Shown here: positions 26,451-36,161 of the stretch, piece by piece
Position numbering within the stretch: position 1 is the first letter of the stretch
Layout: every line of letters begins with the position of its first letter
NCBI RefSeq assembly: GCF_017980685.1
Contig: NZ_JACXXO010000003.1
Span: 248,001-312,000 of the forward strand
Direction: 5' to 3'
DNA length: 64,000 nucleotides
From: Pseudomonas iridis
Lineage (GTDB): Bacteria; Pseudomonadota; Gammaproteobacteria; Pseudomonadales; Pseudomonadaceae
Notes under the pieces: generated by a model
The model's input: the letters and a program-made list of their open reading frames with translations, nothing else
Databases searched by the model: none
Told to the model about the DNA's origin: nothing
Translations under genes and position numbers: made by a program

Positions 26451-26545
26451 CCTGTGGGAGCTGGCTTGCCAGCGATGACGTCGGCACACGCAACATCAAT
26501 GTGACTGACCCACCGCTATCGCGGGCAAGCCCGCTCCCACAGGGT
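26451..26545. repeat. REP pair
   Basis: Elements CTGTGGGAGCTGGCTTGCCAGCGAT and CGCGGGCAAGCCCGCTCCCACAG face each other between queD and the hydrolase gene. The two halves belong to slightly different variants of the same family. Confidence 0.82.
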
Positions 26546-26636
26546 TCAGTGTCTGCTCGCAGAAAAATGAACAGCCGCCATGGCTGTTTTTTTACGCCTA
26601 TGCTTCTTGGCTCAAACCCGCCAAGAGGACAGGCCC

Positions 26637-27449
26637 ATGACGGACTGGCTGCTCGATCAGGTCTTTGATTTCCATGGCCGACAGGTACGTCATGCCGTGC
26701 GCGGCGACGGCCCGCCGCTGGTGTTTGTGCATGGCACGCCCTTCTCTTCCTACGTGTGGCACCGCATTGCACCGCATTTTTTCGCGACGCACCGGGTGCA
26801 CTATTTCGATTTGCTCGGCTACGGGCATTCCGAGCAACCTGATGCGGATGTGTCCCTCGGCATCCAAAACCAACTCCTCGCGCAATTGCTCGAGCACTGG
26901 AATATCCTACGTCCCGACGTGGTCGCCCATGACTTCGGCGGCGCCACCGCGTTGCGCACGCATCTGCTCGATGGCAAGGACTACCGCAGCCTGACGCTGA
27001 TCGATCCGGTGGCGCTGACGCCTTGGGGTTCGCCGTTTGTGCAGCATGTACGCCTGTATGAAGCAGCCTTCAGCGGATTGCCCGACTACATTCAGCGCGC
27101 CATCGTGCCGACCTATATTCGCGGAGCGATTCACCGCGAGATTCCTGATGATGAATTGGCGCCCTACGTGCAGCCCTGGCTCGGCGATCCGGGCCAAGCG
27201 GCGTTCTATCGGCAGATTGCGCAGATGGATGAGCGCTATACCCGTGAAGCTGAAAGTTTGTACTCGGCGATCCGTTGCCCGGTGCAGATTCTCTGGGGTG
27301 AAGAGGATCAGTGGATTCCCATCGAACGTGGTCGAGCGTTACACAACATGATCCCGGGATCACAATTCCACCCAATCGCCAACGCCGGCCACCTCGTCCA
27401 GGAAGACGCCCCTGAAGCCATTGTCGCCGCCCTGCTGCGATTTCTCTGA
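26637..27449 (+). CDS. Alpha/beta hydrolase with Asp nucleophile
   Basis: 270 residues; AGAGGA precedes the ATG. Oxyanion segment HGTPFSS (32-38), nucleophile elbow AHDFGGATA with Asp99 rather than Ser, acid in LWGEEDQW and catalytic His in NAGHLVQED near residue 250. An Asp nucleophile places it with haloalkane dehalogenases and epoxide hydrolases, although the Trp that follows the nucleophile in dehalogenases is Phe here. The true substrate is unknown. It stands alone between REP elements. Confidence 0.8.
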   Translation: MTDWLLDQVFDFHGRQVRHAVRGDGPPLVFVHGTPFSSYVWHRIAPHFFATHRVHYFDLLGYGHSEQPDADVSLGIQNQLLAQLLEHWNILRPDVVAHDFGGATALRTHLLDGKDYRSLTLIDPVALTPWGSPFVQHVRLYEAAFSGLPDYIQRAIVPTYIRGAIHREIPDDELAPYVQPWLGDPGQAAFYRQIAQMDERYTREAESLYSAIRCPVQILWGEEDQWIPIERGRALHNMIPGSQFHPIANAGHLVQEDAPEAIVAALLRFL

Positions 27450-27462
27450 GCCCAGAAATCCC

Positions 27463-27512
27463 CCTGTAGGAGCTGCCGAACGCGGCCCGAGCCTTCGGCA
27501 GCTCCTACATAG
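27463..27512. repeat. Short REP hairpin, possible terminator
   Basis: GTAGGAGCTGCCGAACG and CTTCGGCAGCTCCTAC form a tight hairpin 14 bases after the hydrolase stop codon. Confidence 0.75.
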
Positions 27513-27590
27513 GGCTTCGGTTTCGTCAGGTGCACTGCTTTCGAGCCGAAAATTCCTGACTCGTCTATACATAACCGCGCCAACCGCGAT

Positions 27591-27606
27591 TGGCACGACC
27601 ACTGCA
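27591..27606 (+). promoter_or_regulatory. Sigma-54 (RpoN) promoter of codBA
   Basis: TGGCACGACCACTGCA has GG at 27592-27593 and GC at 27604-27605, exactly ten bases apart, and differs from the sigma-54 consensus (TGGCACG-N4-TTGCA) at one position. It lies 40 bp before the cytosine permease start. Nitrogen control of a pyrimidine-salvage operon is consistent with this. I could not find a clear NtrC site. Confidence 0.6.
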
Positions 27607-27645
27607 ACCCTCCCCGCATCTTCCTCTTTCAGCAAGGACCGCCCC

Positions 27646-28917
27646 ATGACGCAAAACGATTCCGGCAACGATTACCCCCTCAGCGAAGTCCCCCTGCATG
27701 CGCGCAAAGGCCTGGCCTCCACGGCGATGGTGTTGCTGGGTTTTACCTTCTTCACCGCGACCATGTTTGCCGGTGGCAAGCTCGGTGTGGCGTTCGGTTT
27801 TGCCGAGTTGATGGCGGTGATCATCGTCGGCAATCTGCTGCTCGGGATTTACGCGGCGGGCCTGGGTTACATCGCCTTCAAGAGCGGTCTCAATTCGGTA
27901 CTGATGGGGCGTTTCTGCTTTGGCGAAGTCGGCAGCAAGCTCAGCGACCTGATCCTCGGTTTCACCCAGATCGGCTGGTACGCCTGGGGCACGGCGACGG
28001 CGGCGGTGGTGATCGGCAAGTATTTCAACCTCGATGAGGCCACGGTCCTCGGGTTGATGGTGTTGTTCGGTCTGATGTTCTGCGCCACGGCGTATGTCGG
28101 TTATCGCGGGCTGGAGATTCTGTCGTACATCGCGGTGCCGGCAATGATGTTGCTGCTGATGCTGTCGATGTGGGCCGCGACGGTGAAAGTCGGCGGTTTC
28201 GAAAGATTGCTGAGCGTTGTGCCCAGTGGTTCGCTGGACTGGTCGACCGCCATCACCTTGGTGTTCGGCACATTCGTCAGTGGCGCGACTCAGGCGACCA
28301 ACTGGACGCGCTTTTCGCGCTCGGCAAAAGTTGCGGTATTGGCGAGCCTGATCGGGTTCTTCATCGGCAACGGCCTGATGGTACTGATCGGCGCCTATGG
28401 CGCCATCGTCTATCAGCAACCGGACGTGGTTGAAGTGTTGCTGTTGCAAGGTTTCGCCATGGCCGCAATGGCGATGCTGTTGCTGAACATCTGGAGCACT
28501 CAGGACAACACCATCTACAACTTCGCCGTCGCCGGGTGCAACCTGCTGCGCACCGGGCGACGCAAGACCGTGACGTTGGCGGGTGCGGTGATCGGTACCC
28601 TGCTCGCTCTGCTGGGCATGTACGACATGCTGGTGCCGTACCTGATTCTGCTTGGCACGGTGATCCCACCGATTGGCGGCGTGATCATGGCCGACTTCTT
28701 CTACCGCTGGCGCGGGCGCTATCCGCGTCTGGCCGACGCACGGCTGCCGGCCTTCAACTGGCCGGGTCTCGGGGCCTACGGGATCGGCACCGTCGCGGCG
28801 TTCAGCTCGCCGTGGGTCGCGCCGCTGGTAGGGATCGCTGCTGCCGCGCTAACGTATGTCATCTTCACCGCCATACTCGGCGCCCGCAGCGCCAGCGCGC
28901 CACTTCAAGACTTATAA
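27646..28917 (+). CDS. codB: Cytosine permease (NCS1 family, CodB)
   Basis: 423 residues with about 12 transmembrane helices. It belongs to the nucleobase:cation symporter-1 family, with an N-terminal SEVPLHARKGLASTA segment typical of CodB and the loop WSTQDNTIYNFAVAGC near the middle. It imports cytosine across the inner membrane for deamination by the product of the next gene, 14 bp downstream. The start at 27646 is chosen because the frame upstream is REP DNA; AAGGA lies 8 bases before it. Confidence 0.9.
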   Translation: MTQNDSGNDYPLSEVPLHARKGLASTAMVLLGFTFFTATMFAGGKLGVAFGFAELMAVIIVGNLLLGIYAAGLGYIAFKSGLNSVLMGRFCFGEVGSKLSDLILGFTQIGWYAWGTATAAVVIGKYFNLDEATVLGLMVLFGLMFCATAYVGYRGLEILSYIAVPAMMLLLMLSMWAATVKVGGFERLLSVVPSGSLDWSTAITLVFGTFVSGATQATNWTRFSRSAKVAVLASLIGFFIGNGLMVLIGAYGAIVYQQPDVVEVLLLQGFAMAAMAMLLLNIWSTQDNTIYNFAVAGCNLLRTGRRKTVTLAGAVIGTLLALLGMYDMLVPYLILLGTVIPPIGGVIMADFFYRWRGRYPRLADARLPAFNWPGLGAYGIGTVAAFSSPWVAPLVGIAAAALTYVIFTAILGARSASAPLQDL

Positions 28918-28931
28918 GAAGGATTTGCCTG

Positions 28932-30179
28932 ATGCACATCATCAACGCCCGACTGCGCAACCAGGAAGGTTTGCACGAATTGCACCTTGAAGACGGGCTG
29001 ATCCGCAGCATCGCCCGCCAGACCGAAGCCCCGACCCTGGGCCCCGACGACCTCGACGCCGGCGGCAATCTGGTGGTGCCGCCCTTCGTCGAGCCACACA
29101 TACACCTCGACGCCACCCTCACCGCCGGCGAGCCGCGCTGGAACATGAGCGGCACGCTGTTCGAAGGCATCGAATGCTGGGGCGAGCGCAAGGTCACCAT
29201 CACCGAAGAAGACACCAAGACCCGCGCCAAGAAAACCATTCAGACCCTGGCGGCTCACGGCATCCAGCATGTGCGCACCCACGTCGACGTCACCGACCCG
29301 CAGCTCACCGCACTCAAGGCCATGCTCGAAGTGCGCGAGGAAAGTCGACACCTGATCGACCTGCAAATCGTCGCGTTTCCGCAGGAAGGCATCGAGTCGT
29401 TCCGCAACGGTCGCGAGTTGATGGAAGAAGCCATCCGCATGGGCGCCGACGTGGTCGGCGGGATCCCGCATTTCGAGTACACCCGCGATCAGGGTGTGAG
29501 TTCGGTGAAGTTCCTGATGGACCTGGCCGAACGCACCGGATGCCTGGTCGACGTGCACTGCGACGAGACCGACGACCCGCATTCACGCTTCCTCGAAGTG
29601 CTCGCCGAAGAAGCCCGCAGCCGCGACATGGGCGCCCTCGTCACCGCCAGCCACACCACGGCGATGGGCTCCTACGACAACGCCTACTGCGCAAAACTGT
29701 TCCGCCTGCTCGGCCATTCCGGGATCAGTTTTGTCTCGTGCCCGACCGAAAGCATTCACCTGCAAGGGCGCTTCGACAACTTTCCGAAACGCCGTGGCGT
29801 GACCCGCGTGAATGAGCTGCTCGAAGCCGGAATGAACGTGTGTTTCGGCCAGGATTCGATCGTCGACCCGTGGTATCCGCTGGGCAACGGCAACATCCTG
29901 CGCGTGCTTGAAGCCGGCCTGCACATCTGCCACATGCTCGGTTACCGCAACCTGCAAAGTGCGCTGGATCTGGTGACCGACAACAGCGCCAAAGCGATGA
30001 ATCTGGGCGAGCGTTATGGCCTGGAACAGGGGCGACCGGCAAACCTGCTGATCCTCTCGGCGGACAGCGATTACGAGGTCATTCGCAGCCAGGGCTTGCC
30101 GCTGTATTCGATTCGCGGCGGCAAGGTGTTGATGAAGCGGCAGATGCCGCTGGTGGAGTTCAGCAGCAATCTGAGCTGA
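28932..30179 (+). CDS. codA: Cytosine deaminase (CodA)
   Basis: 415 residues, amidohydrolase fold. It hydrolyses cytosine to uracil and ammonia in the cytoplasm. Metal ligands are visible: EPHIHLD (His56, His58), VDVHCDETDD (His near 208) and QDSIVDPWYPLG with the catalytic Asp near 307, matching E. coli CodA. TEAPTLGPDD and NLVVPPFVEPH fit the N-terminal amidohydrolase pattern. AAGGA lies 8 bases before the ATG. It forms an operon with codB. Confidence 0.93.
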   Translation: MHIINARLRNQEGLHELHLEDGLIRSIARQTEAPTLGPDDLDAGGNLVVPPFVEPHIHLDATLTAGEPRWNMSGTLFEGIECWGERKVTITEEDTKTRAKKTIQTLAAHGIQHVRTHVDVTDPQLTALKAMLEVREESRHLIDLQIVAFPQEGIESFRNGRELMEEAIRMGADVVGGIPHFEYTRDQGVSSVKFLMDLAERTGCLVDVHCDETDDPHSRFLEVLAEEARSRDMGALVTASHTTAMGSYDNAYCAKLFRLLGHSGISFVSCPTESIHLQGRFDNFPKRRGVTRVNELLEAGMNVCFGQDSIVDPWYPLGNGNILRVLEAGLHICHMLGYRNLQSALDLVTDNSAKAMNLGERYGLEQGRPANLLILSADSDYEVIRSQGLPLYSIRGGKVLMKRQMPLVEFSSNLS

Positions 30180-30189
30180 AGCTGAGGGC

Positions 30190-30319
30190 CCCATCGCTGG
30201 CAAGCCAGCTCCCACAGGGTTTTCGGTGAGCACAGTGTGTGTCTGGCCTAGGACTGCTGTGTACACAGACGAAGTGCTCAGCACAAAAACCTGTGGGAGT
30301 CTGGCTTGCCAGCGATAGC
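30190..30319. repeat. REP pair
   Basis: Inverted ATCGCTGGCAAGCCAGCTCCCACAG-type copies with a 70-bp spacer between convergent codA and the DapF-like pseudogene. Confidence 0.82.
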
Positions 30320-30329
30320 GATGTCGGAT

Positions 30330-31309
30330 TCAGCGTATCAATTGCGCCGTACCGAATAATCTGACGCCGACCAATTCCCCGTGTTCTTCCTCAAGCAAAA
30401 TCGGCGCCGTGCCACCAGGCATCACCACGTGAACTAGCCCAGCCGCGACCCAACCAACTCGCCACGCCGCGCACACCACCGCACTGGCGCTGGTACCGGA
30501 GGAAGCGGTCGGCCCTTCGCCGCGTTCGAACACCCGCGCGACAATTCGCTGCTCGGACTCGCGCACGGCCCATTGCAGATTGACGCCCGCCGGGCAAGGA
30601 TCACCTTCACCCGTCGGCATCGCGTAAGCAATCCGGGTCAGGCCTTCGGTCAGTGGCGATTCGCGCATTTGCTCGTTATTCGGCAATGCGCCAGCGTCTG
30701 TCAGTAACGTCACACAATGCGGATTGCCGATGCGTACAAACTGACTGCGGCTCCACGTCGGATCGAGTTGCGCCAAGGGCCTCACATGGCTTACGGCACG
30801 CCCATTGAACTCGCCGCTTTCTATATTCTGCGCTCCGACCGCCTCCGCGCCGAATCCGGGCTGGCGAGATCCAGCCAGAAACCTTTCACACCTTCGATTT
30901 GCGCCGGTTTCACCGAGGTTTCCAGCGCATCACCCTTGTCGTGGTGGACGCTTAATCGTGCCCCCTGCTCCGGCATCAATCCCTGCTCGGTCAACGCTTG
31001 AGAAAATATCGTCAGGCCGTTGCCACTGCGCTCGGCGAGGGTGCCGTCGGTGTTGACGATCAGCACGTCAAACGGCGGCGAGTCCTGGAAAGGGCCAATC
31101 AACAGGCCATCGCTGCGGTGGGATTTGCTGTTCGGCGGGCGCTGACCTTCCGGCCAGTCGCAGCAAAGCGCGATGGCCGCTTTACTCCATGCCCTGCGCG
31201 CTGACGCACATTCGGTTGCATTCGCTGGCAAATCAATCCCTGCTTCACGCAACGTCGCCGGAGAAACCACCCCATAGATGTTGCCCCGAGCATCGTAGAA
31301 CTGCGTCAT
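30330..31309 (-). pseudogene. DapF-like (diaminopimelate epimerase fold) protein, frameshifted
   Basis: Two frames together give one DapF-like protein. The N-terminal part runs from the ATG at 31309 and hits a stop at 30821; the C-terminal part continues to 30330. The break is near 30851: LDLASPD is followed in the other frame by FGAEAVGAQNIESGEFNG, so loss of one T (GATTTCGGC to GATTCGGC) explains it. With that base restored the product is 326 residues. Both catalytic cysteines of true DapF appear as serine (AERSGNG; TASSGTSA), so even the intact form is unlikely to be a normal DAP epimerase. A sequencing error rather than a real mutation is possible. Confidence 0.75.
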
Positions 31310-31354
31310 CACCTGCCCTTCATCGTTTCGAAAATGGCACTGTAAAACGCAATC

Positions 31355-31450
31355 CCCTGTGGGAGCGAGCCTGCTCGCGAATGCGTTGGCTGAGTCAAAG
31401 AACATGTGCACTGACACACCGCTTTCGCAAGCAGGCTCGCTCCCACGGGT
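31355..31450. repeat. REP pair
   Basis: Inverted CTGTGGGAGCGAGCCTGCTCGCGA-type copies between divergent genes. Confidence 0.82.
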
Positions 31451-31557
31451 TGGACTGTGCAACGATATCCTGCTGCGTTCCACCAAGTCCTGTGATCGAA
31501 CCTCGACGCTCAATCACTGTCCCTCGGGGACGCGATGTATTTTTGCCAAGGATCGAT

Positions 31558-32709
31558 ATGACCAGCCTCAACCCCCAAGACACGTTCGTCCCCGGACGCT
31601 TGCAACAGATGTCCACCCGCATCGCTTTTTTCATCGCCGGCCTCGGTATTGCCGCGTGGGCGCCACTGGTGCCGTACGCCAAGGCCCGCGCCGGGCTCAA
31701 TGAGGGCACCTTGGGATTGCTGCTGTTGTGCCTCGGCGTCGGTTCGATTCTCGCGATGCCATTGGCGGGGATTCTCGCCACGCGGTTCGGTTGCCGACGC
31801 GTGGCAACTGGCGGCACGTTACTGATCTGCGCGGCGTTGCCGTTGCTGGCGACGGTGTCGTCGATTCCGGCGCTGATCGCCACGCTGTTCATGTTCGGCG
31901 CAGGGCTGGGTACGGTGGATTCGACGGTAAACCTGCAAGCGGTGATCGTCGAGCGCGCCAGCGGCAAGAACATGATGTCGGGTTTTCACGGCTTGTTCAG
32001 CCTCGGCGGGATTGTCGGCGCGGCGGGCGTCAGCGCCCTGCTCGGCCTCGGTATGTCGCCGCTGGGGGCGATGCTGGTGGTGGTCGCGGTGCTGATCGGC
32101 GCGCTGTTCAAATGCGTCCCGCACATGCTGCCGTATGGCAGCGAAAGCTCGGGCCCGGCCTTTGCGGTGCCGCACGGCATCGTGCTGTTTATCGGCGGGA
32201 TGTGCTTCATCGTGTTCCTCACCGAAGGCGCGGCGCTGGACTGGAGCGCGGTGTTCCTCGCTCAGGAGCGCGGGATCGACACGGCGTATGCGGGTTTGGG
32301 TTACGCGGCGTTCGCTCTGACCATGACCGCCGGACGCTTGATGGGTGACCGAATTGTGCGCAGTGTCGGTGCGACGCGGATCATTCTGTTTGGTGGCCTG
32401 CTGGCGGCGGCAGGCTTGTTCCTGGCGACGTTCGCGCCAAGCTGGCAACTCGCACTGGTCGGTTATGCGCTGGTCGGTGCCGGTTGTTCGAACATCGTGC
32501 CGGTGCTGTACACGGCGGTGGGCAAGCAGACAGTGATGCCGGAAAGCATTGCCGTGCCGGCGATCACTACGCTGGGTTATGCGGGGATTCTGGCGGGGCC
32601 GGCGGTGATCGGTTTTGTCGCGCATGCCAGCAGTTTGAGTTTTGCGTTTGGCCTGATGGCGGTGTTGTTGGTGGCCGTGGCGATTGGCGGGAAGGTGTTG
32701 AAAGTCTGA
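31558..32709 (+). CDS. MFS transporter, YbjJ-like
   Basis: 383 residues with 12 predicted membrane helices. AAGGA precedes the ATG at 31558; the longer frame upstream passes through REP DNA. The loop between helices 2 and 3 (RFGCRRVATGG) has the MFS pattern, and FHGLFSLGGIVGAAG resembles the E. coli YbjJ subgroup. Inner-membrane exporter or importer of unknown substrate. It is not linked to an operon. Confidence 0.83.
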   Translation: MTSLNPQDTFVPGRLQQMSTRIAFFIAGLGIAAWAPLVPYAKARAGLNEGTLGLLLLCLGVGSILAMPLAGILATRFGCRRVATGGTLLICAALPLLATVSSIPALIATLFMFGAGLGTVDSTVNLQAVIVERASGKNMMSGFHGLFSLGGIVGAAGVSALLGLGMSPLGAMLVVVAVLIGALFKCVPHMLPYGSESSGPAFAVPHGIVLFIGGMCFIVFLTEGAALDWSAVFLAQERGIDTAYAGLGYAAFALTMTAGRLMGDRIVRSVGATRIILFGGLLAAAGLFLATFAPSWQLALVGYALVGAGCSNIVPVLYTAVGKQTVMPESIAVPAITTLGYAGILAGPAVIGFVAHASSLSFAFGLMAVLLVAVAIGGKVLKV

Positions 32710-32812
32710 ACCGAGTGCACCTGCCAGATCGCGAACTGTGTGGGGGTTGCTGAAGGCTGCGATCTTTTGATTTGGTTTTTTGGGGGTTGGGGTTTGGGGT
32801 TGGGTTTGGGGG

Positions 32813-33621
32813 CATATCCGTTGGTGCGGGTGCTGCCGCTGGCGGTTTCGCCCTTACGGCGAGTCACCTTTTCCAAACGCCGAAAAGGTAACCCAAAAGG
32901 CTTTGCCCCGGCGTACGGCACTTCGCTTAGGCTCAGTGTTCCCTCGCTACGGTGTCCATCCGGGGGCATCGCTTCCGGTTTGCTTCGCTGCACCTCCTTT
33001 CGATGGATGCGGCTTCGCCGCACGGCGCTACGCGCCTAACCCCCGGATGAACACCTCCGCTCGGCCTGCCGAAGGGGCAACAAATCAAAATCAAAAGCCA
33101 AAGCCAAAGCCAAAGCAAGATCACAAGCCAAATCAAGAGCCCCCTCACCCTAGCCCTCTCCCGGAGGGAGAGGGGACTGATCGAGGTGTTTGGCAGAGCT
33201 ACGCCGACCTGAGATACCGAGTCGAACTCAGATTCTGAAAGCCTCACAAATCGGCTCCCTCTCCTCGGGGAGAGGGCTGGGCGGGCGGCGTTCCGATGAG
33301 GGGTGAATCCAACACCGAACAAAAGCCGACCGCATCGCTCTTCCCCCACTCAACACAATGAGCGTTAGCTCGAGTGCAGCTCTTGATCTCAGAGCCCGTC
33401 GGCAGGCTGAGTGGAGGGATTCATCCGGGGAGGACATCGAAAGGAGGTGCAGCGAAGCAAACCGGAATCGATGCCCCGGATGGATCCCGGAGCGAAGGAA
33501 CCCGAGCCACAGCGAGGGCCGAACGTCAGGGCAAGACTTTTTGGTTACTTTTGAGGCGTTTGTCAAAAGTGACCCGCCGTAAGGGCGGAACCCTACTCAG
33601 CCATCACCCAAAAAACGGATC
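32813..33621. repeat. Long inverted-repeat element, copy 2
   Basis: About 809 bp, closely similar to the element at 13272-14046: outer arms starting CATATCCGTTG, a middle region with GGTGTTTGGCAGAGCTA and CTCAACACAATGAGCG, and an inverted arm ending near ACGGAT. Most of the core is the same base for base. A 15-20 bp difference near 33288-33303 (CGGGCGGCGTTCCGA) distinguishes the copies. It fills the gap between the MFS gene and fecA. Nothing in it looks like a gene. A single degenerate REP (32735-32770) precedes it. Confidence 0.85.
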
Positions 33622-33636
33622 CGCCCCCCAAAAGCC

Positions 33637-36063
33637 TCAAAACCCCAAACTAGCCTGCACAAAAAACGTCCGCGGCGCCCCCACATACATCCCCGAATTG
33701 TTATCACTGGAACGCGTGAAATACTGTTTGTCAAAAACGTTCTTCACCCCAGCGCCCAGCTTCAGATTCGACACCTGCGGCCCGAAGTCATAGCCGCCGC
33801 GCACGTTCCAGGTCACATAACCCGGAATATCACCGTACTGCCCATCCGCCGTGCCGTCAGTGATGTAGTTACCGTTAAAACTACCATCGGCATTCACACC
33901 AGTACCCGGCGAACGCTGTTTCGACTGGGCAAAACCGTCAAGATTGTAGGTCCAGCGATTGACGTCATAGCGCAAACCAACGGTCGCCACCTGACGCGAA
34001 TAGAACGGCAGATCCCGGCCCTTGAAGCCTGGAATCTCACCTTCATAGGTCGCACGGGTATACGTAAAACCGGCATTCGCGGTCAGACCATCAAGGCGCG
34101 GGTCCAATGCAGCCATGTCGTAGTGCACCGACGCTTCAATGCCTTGGTGCTTGGTCGCGCCGAGGTTGGTCCAGCCCACGTCGTTGCTGATGTATTGCAG
34201 TTCGTCGTCGAAGTCGATGTAGAACAGCGTCACTTCCCCGCCCCAAACGTCATCGTTGTAACGCGTGCCGATCTCGTAGGTCTTGGCCTTTTCCGGTTGC
34301 AGACCGTTGGCGGTGCTATCGCCCGAGCCGCCCTGCCCCAGCTGGAAATATTGCAGGCTGCCGAACGAGGTTTCGTAGTTGGCAAACAGCTTCCACGCGT
34401 CTGACAGGTGATACATCACGCTCAGTGCCGGCAGCGGTTCATTGCTTTCGATGCTGCGGTTTTTCTCTGGCACCGGTCTGCCGGCGGCATCGAGCACTGC
34501 GCGATCGTGCCAATCCGTGCTGATGTGTTCGAAGCGAATGCCCGGCGTGATCGTCCAGTTGCCGACGTCGATTTTGTTGTCGACGTAAACCGAGTTGGCC
34601 TCGGTGCCGCCGGTACGATCCTGGAACACGTGGCCGTCGGAAGTCGGCGTGACGACAGGCTGGTTGTTGACCAGCGCCAGTCGGCTCGACTGCTCGTGCA
34701 TCGCCTCCTTCAGATAGCGATAACCGACGCTGACTTCCTGGGTGGTCGGGCCGACGTCGAACACGCGCGACACACGCGGCTCGATGCCCAGAGTGTAATA
34801 AGAGCGCGGATACGAGCTGAGGGTTTTCTGGTCGCGTGCAGCGATGGTGCTGCCACGGAAACTGTCGGTGTAGTAGGTCAGCACTTCAGCCTGAGTGCGC
34901 TCGTCGATCTGGCGAACCCACTTGAACGACACGTCCTTGCGTCGGCCCGTAAAGCTGTCGTAGTCGCGCACCGACTCATACGGATTGTCGTCGTACTGCT
35001 TCTGCGTAAGGCCGCCCGGCATGTCGGCGCTGGCGTCGTAGTAATGGAAATTGAGGCTGAAATCATCCTGATCGGTCGGCGCCCAGTGCGTCTTGAGGAT
35101 CACGTCGTCAATGTCGTTGCCGTTGTTGCGCTCGCGGTAGCCGTGGCCGTTGACGCCCGAGTACAACAGCGCCACGCCCATGCCGTTGTCGGCGGTACCG
35201 CCGAGGAACGCCGTGTCGATGTGCTTCCAGCCACCGTACTGGGTAGTTTCAAGGGTAGTGCCGATCTCGCCAGTGGTTTTTTCCGGGATCGCGCGGGTGA
35301 CGAAGTTGATCACGCCACCGACGTTTTGCGGCCCATAACGCACGGAGCCGGCGCCACGCACCACGTCGATGCTGTCGAGGTTGCCCGACGAGATCGGCGC
35401 CATCGACAGTTGTGGCTGACCGTACGGCGCGAACGCCGCCGGCACGCCGTCGATCAGCACGGTCGAGCGTGGCGACAGACGCGACGTCAGACCGCGCACG
35501 CCAACGTTCAGGGCAATGTCGCTGCCGCCGGTGCCGTTGGAGTCCTGCACCTGTACGCCGGGTACGCGTTTGAGCACGTCGCTGACGTTCATTGCGCCCT
35601 GCTCGACCATCGCTTCGCGGCGAATCACCGTGCGCGCGCCGGGGTGGTTTTGCACCACGGCCGCATTCGCGTCGCCGAGCCAGTCGCCGACCACTTTAAT
35701 ATCGGTCACGCCCAGTTCCAGCGGGCCGTTGGTGGCGGCAGAAGTCGCGGCGGGCGACAGCGTCACCGAGCCGTCGTTGATCTGATAATCCAGACCGCTG
35801 CCTTGCAGCAATTGGCGCAGCGCCTGTTCTGGCGAGATATCACCGTCGACTGCCGGGGCTTGTTTGCCGGCGACCAGGTCCGGGCTGAAAAACACTTGCA
35901 GCGAGGTTTGCTGGCCCAGTTCACTCAAGGCCTGACCCAGCGGCTGCGCGCGAATATGAATAGATTCAGCAGCGAACGCCAAAGGCACGGCAGCATTGAC
36001 CGCCACCGCGAGGGCCAGCGGCAACCAAGGAGATTTTTTGTTGTTGGCAGGGATGGTTTTCAC
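33637..36063 (-). CDS. fecA: TonB-dependent ferric citrate receptor FecA
   Basis: 808 residues, GTG start at 36063. Signal peptide ends near AFAAES (about 31); secretin/TonB short N-terminal signalling domain about 32-110 (IHIRAQPLGQALSELGQQ); plug domain about 125-250 with RGLTSRLSPRSTVLIDGVP; 22-strand barrel to the C-terminal Phe. The N-terminal signalling domain and the adjacent fecIR genes show it is a transducing receptor that signals substrate binding to the FecR/FecI pair. Similarity to FecA is strong throughout; ferric dicitrate as ligand is inferred from family. Confidence 0.9.
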   Translation of the reverse strand: MKTIPANNKKSPWLPLALAVAVNAAVPLAFAAESIHIRAQPLGQALSELGQQTSLQVFFSPDLVAGKQAPAVDGDISPEQALRQLLQGSGLDYQINDGSVTLSPAATSAATNGPLELGVTDIKVVGDWLGDANAAVVQNHPGARTVIRREAMVEQGAMNVSDVLKRVPGVQVQDSNGTGGSDIALNVGVRGLTSRLSPRSTVLIDGVPAAFAPYGQPQLSMAPISSGNLDSIDVVRGAGSVRYGPQNVGGVINFVTRAIPEKTTGEIGTTLETTQYGGWKHIDTAFLGGTADNGMGVALLYSGVNGHGYRERNNGNDIDDVILKTHWAPTDQDDFSLNFHYYDASADMPGGLTQKQYDDNPYESVRDYDSFTGRRKDVSFKWVRQIDERTQAEVLTYYTDSFRGSTIAARDQKTLSSYPRSYYTLGIEPRVSRVFDVGPTTQEVSVGYRYLKEAMHEQSSRLALVNNQPVVTPTSDGHVFQDRTGGTEANSVYVDNKIDVGNWTITPGIRFEHISTDWHDRAVLDAAGRPVPEKNRSIESNEPLPALSVMYHLSDAWKLFANYETSFGSLQYFQLGQGGSGDSTANGLQPEKAKTYEIGTRYNDDVWGGEVTLFYIDFDDELQYISNDVGWTNLGATKHQGIEASVHYDMAALDPRLDGLTANAGFTYTRATYEGEIPGFKGRDLPFYSRQVATVGLRYDVNRWTYNLDGFAQSKQRSPGTGVNADGSFNGNYITDGTADGQYGDIPGYVTWNVRGGYDFGPQVSNLKLGAGVKNVFDKQYFTRSSDNNSGMYVGAPRTFFVQASLGF

Positions 36064-36161
36064 GTCGAACGTAGTCCTGTGGATCGCAAGAGTGTGCGGC
36101 TGTTAATGCAAACCAGTTGCAGTTGAACAGGAAGACGATGAACTCGAAAAAAACCTGAATT

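Noticed and set aside
27500..27590. NtrC enhancer site upstream of the codBA promoter
   Set aside because: A GTGCAC hexamer is present but nothing fits the TGCAC-N-GTGCA spacing well.
34408..36126. Plus-strand open frame of 572 codons opposite fecA
   Set aside because: Shadow of fecA; the minus-strand protein matches FecA along its whole length.
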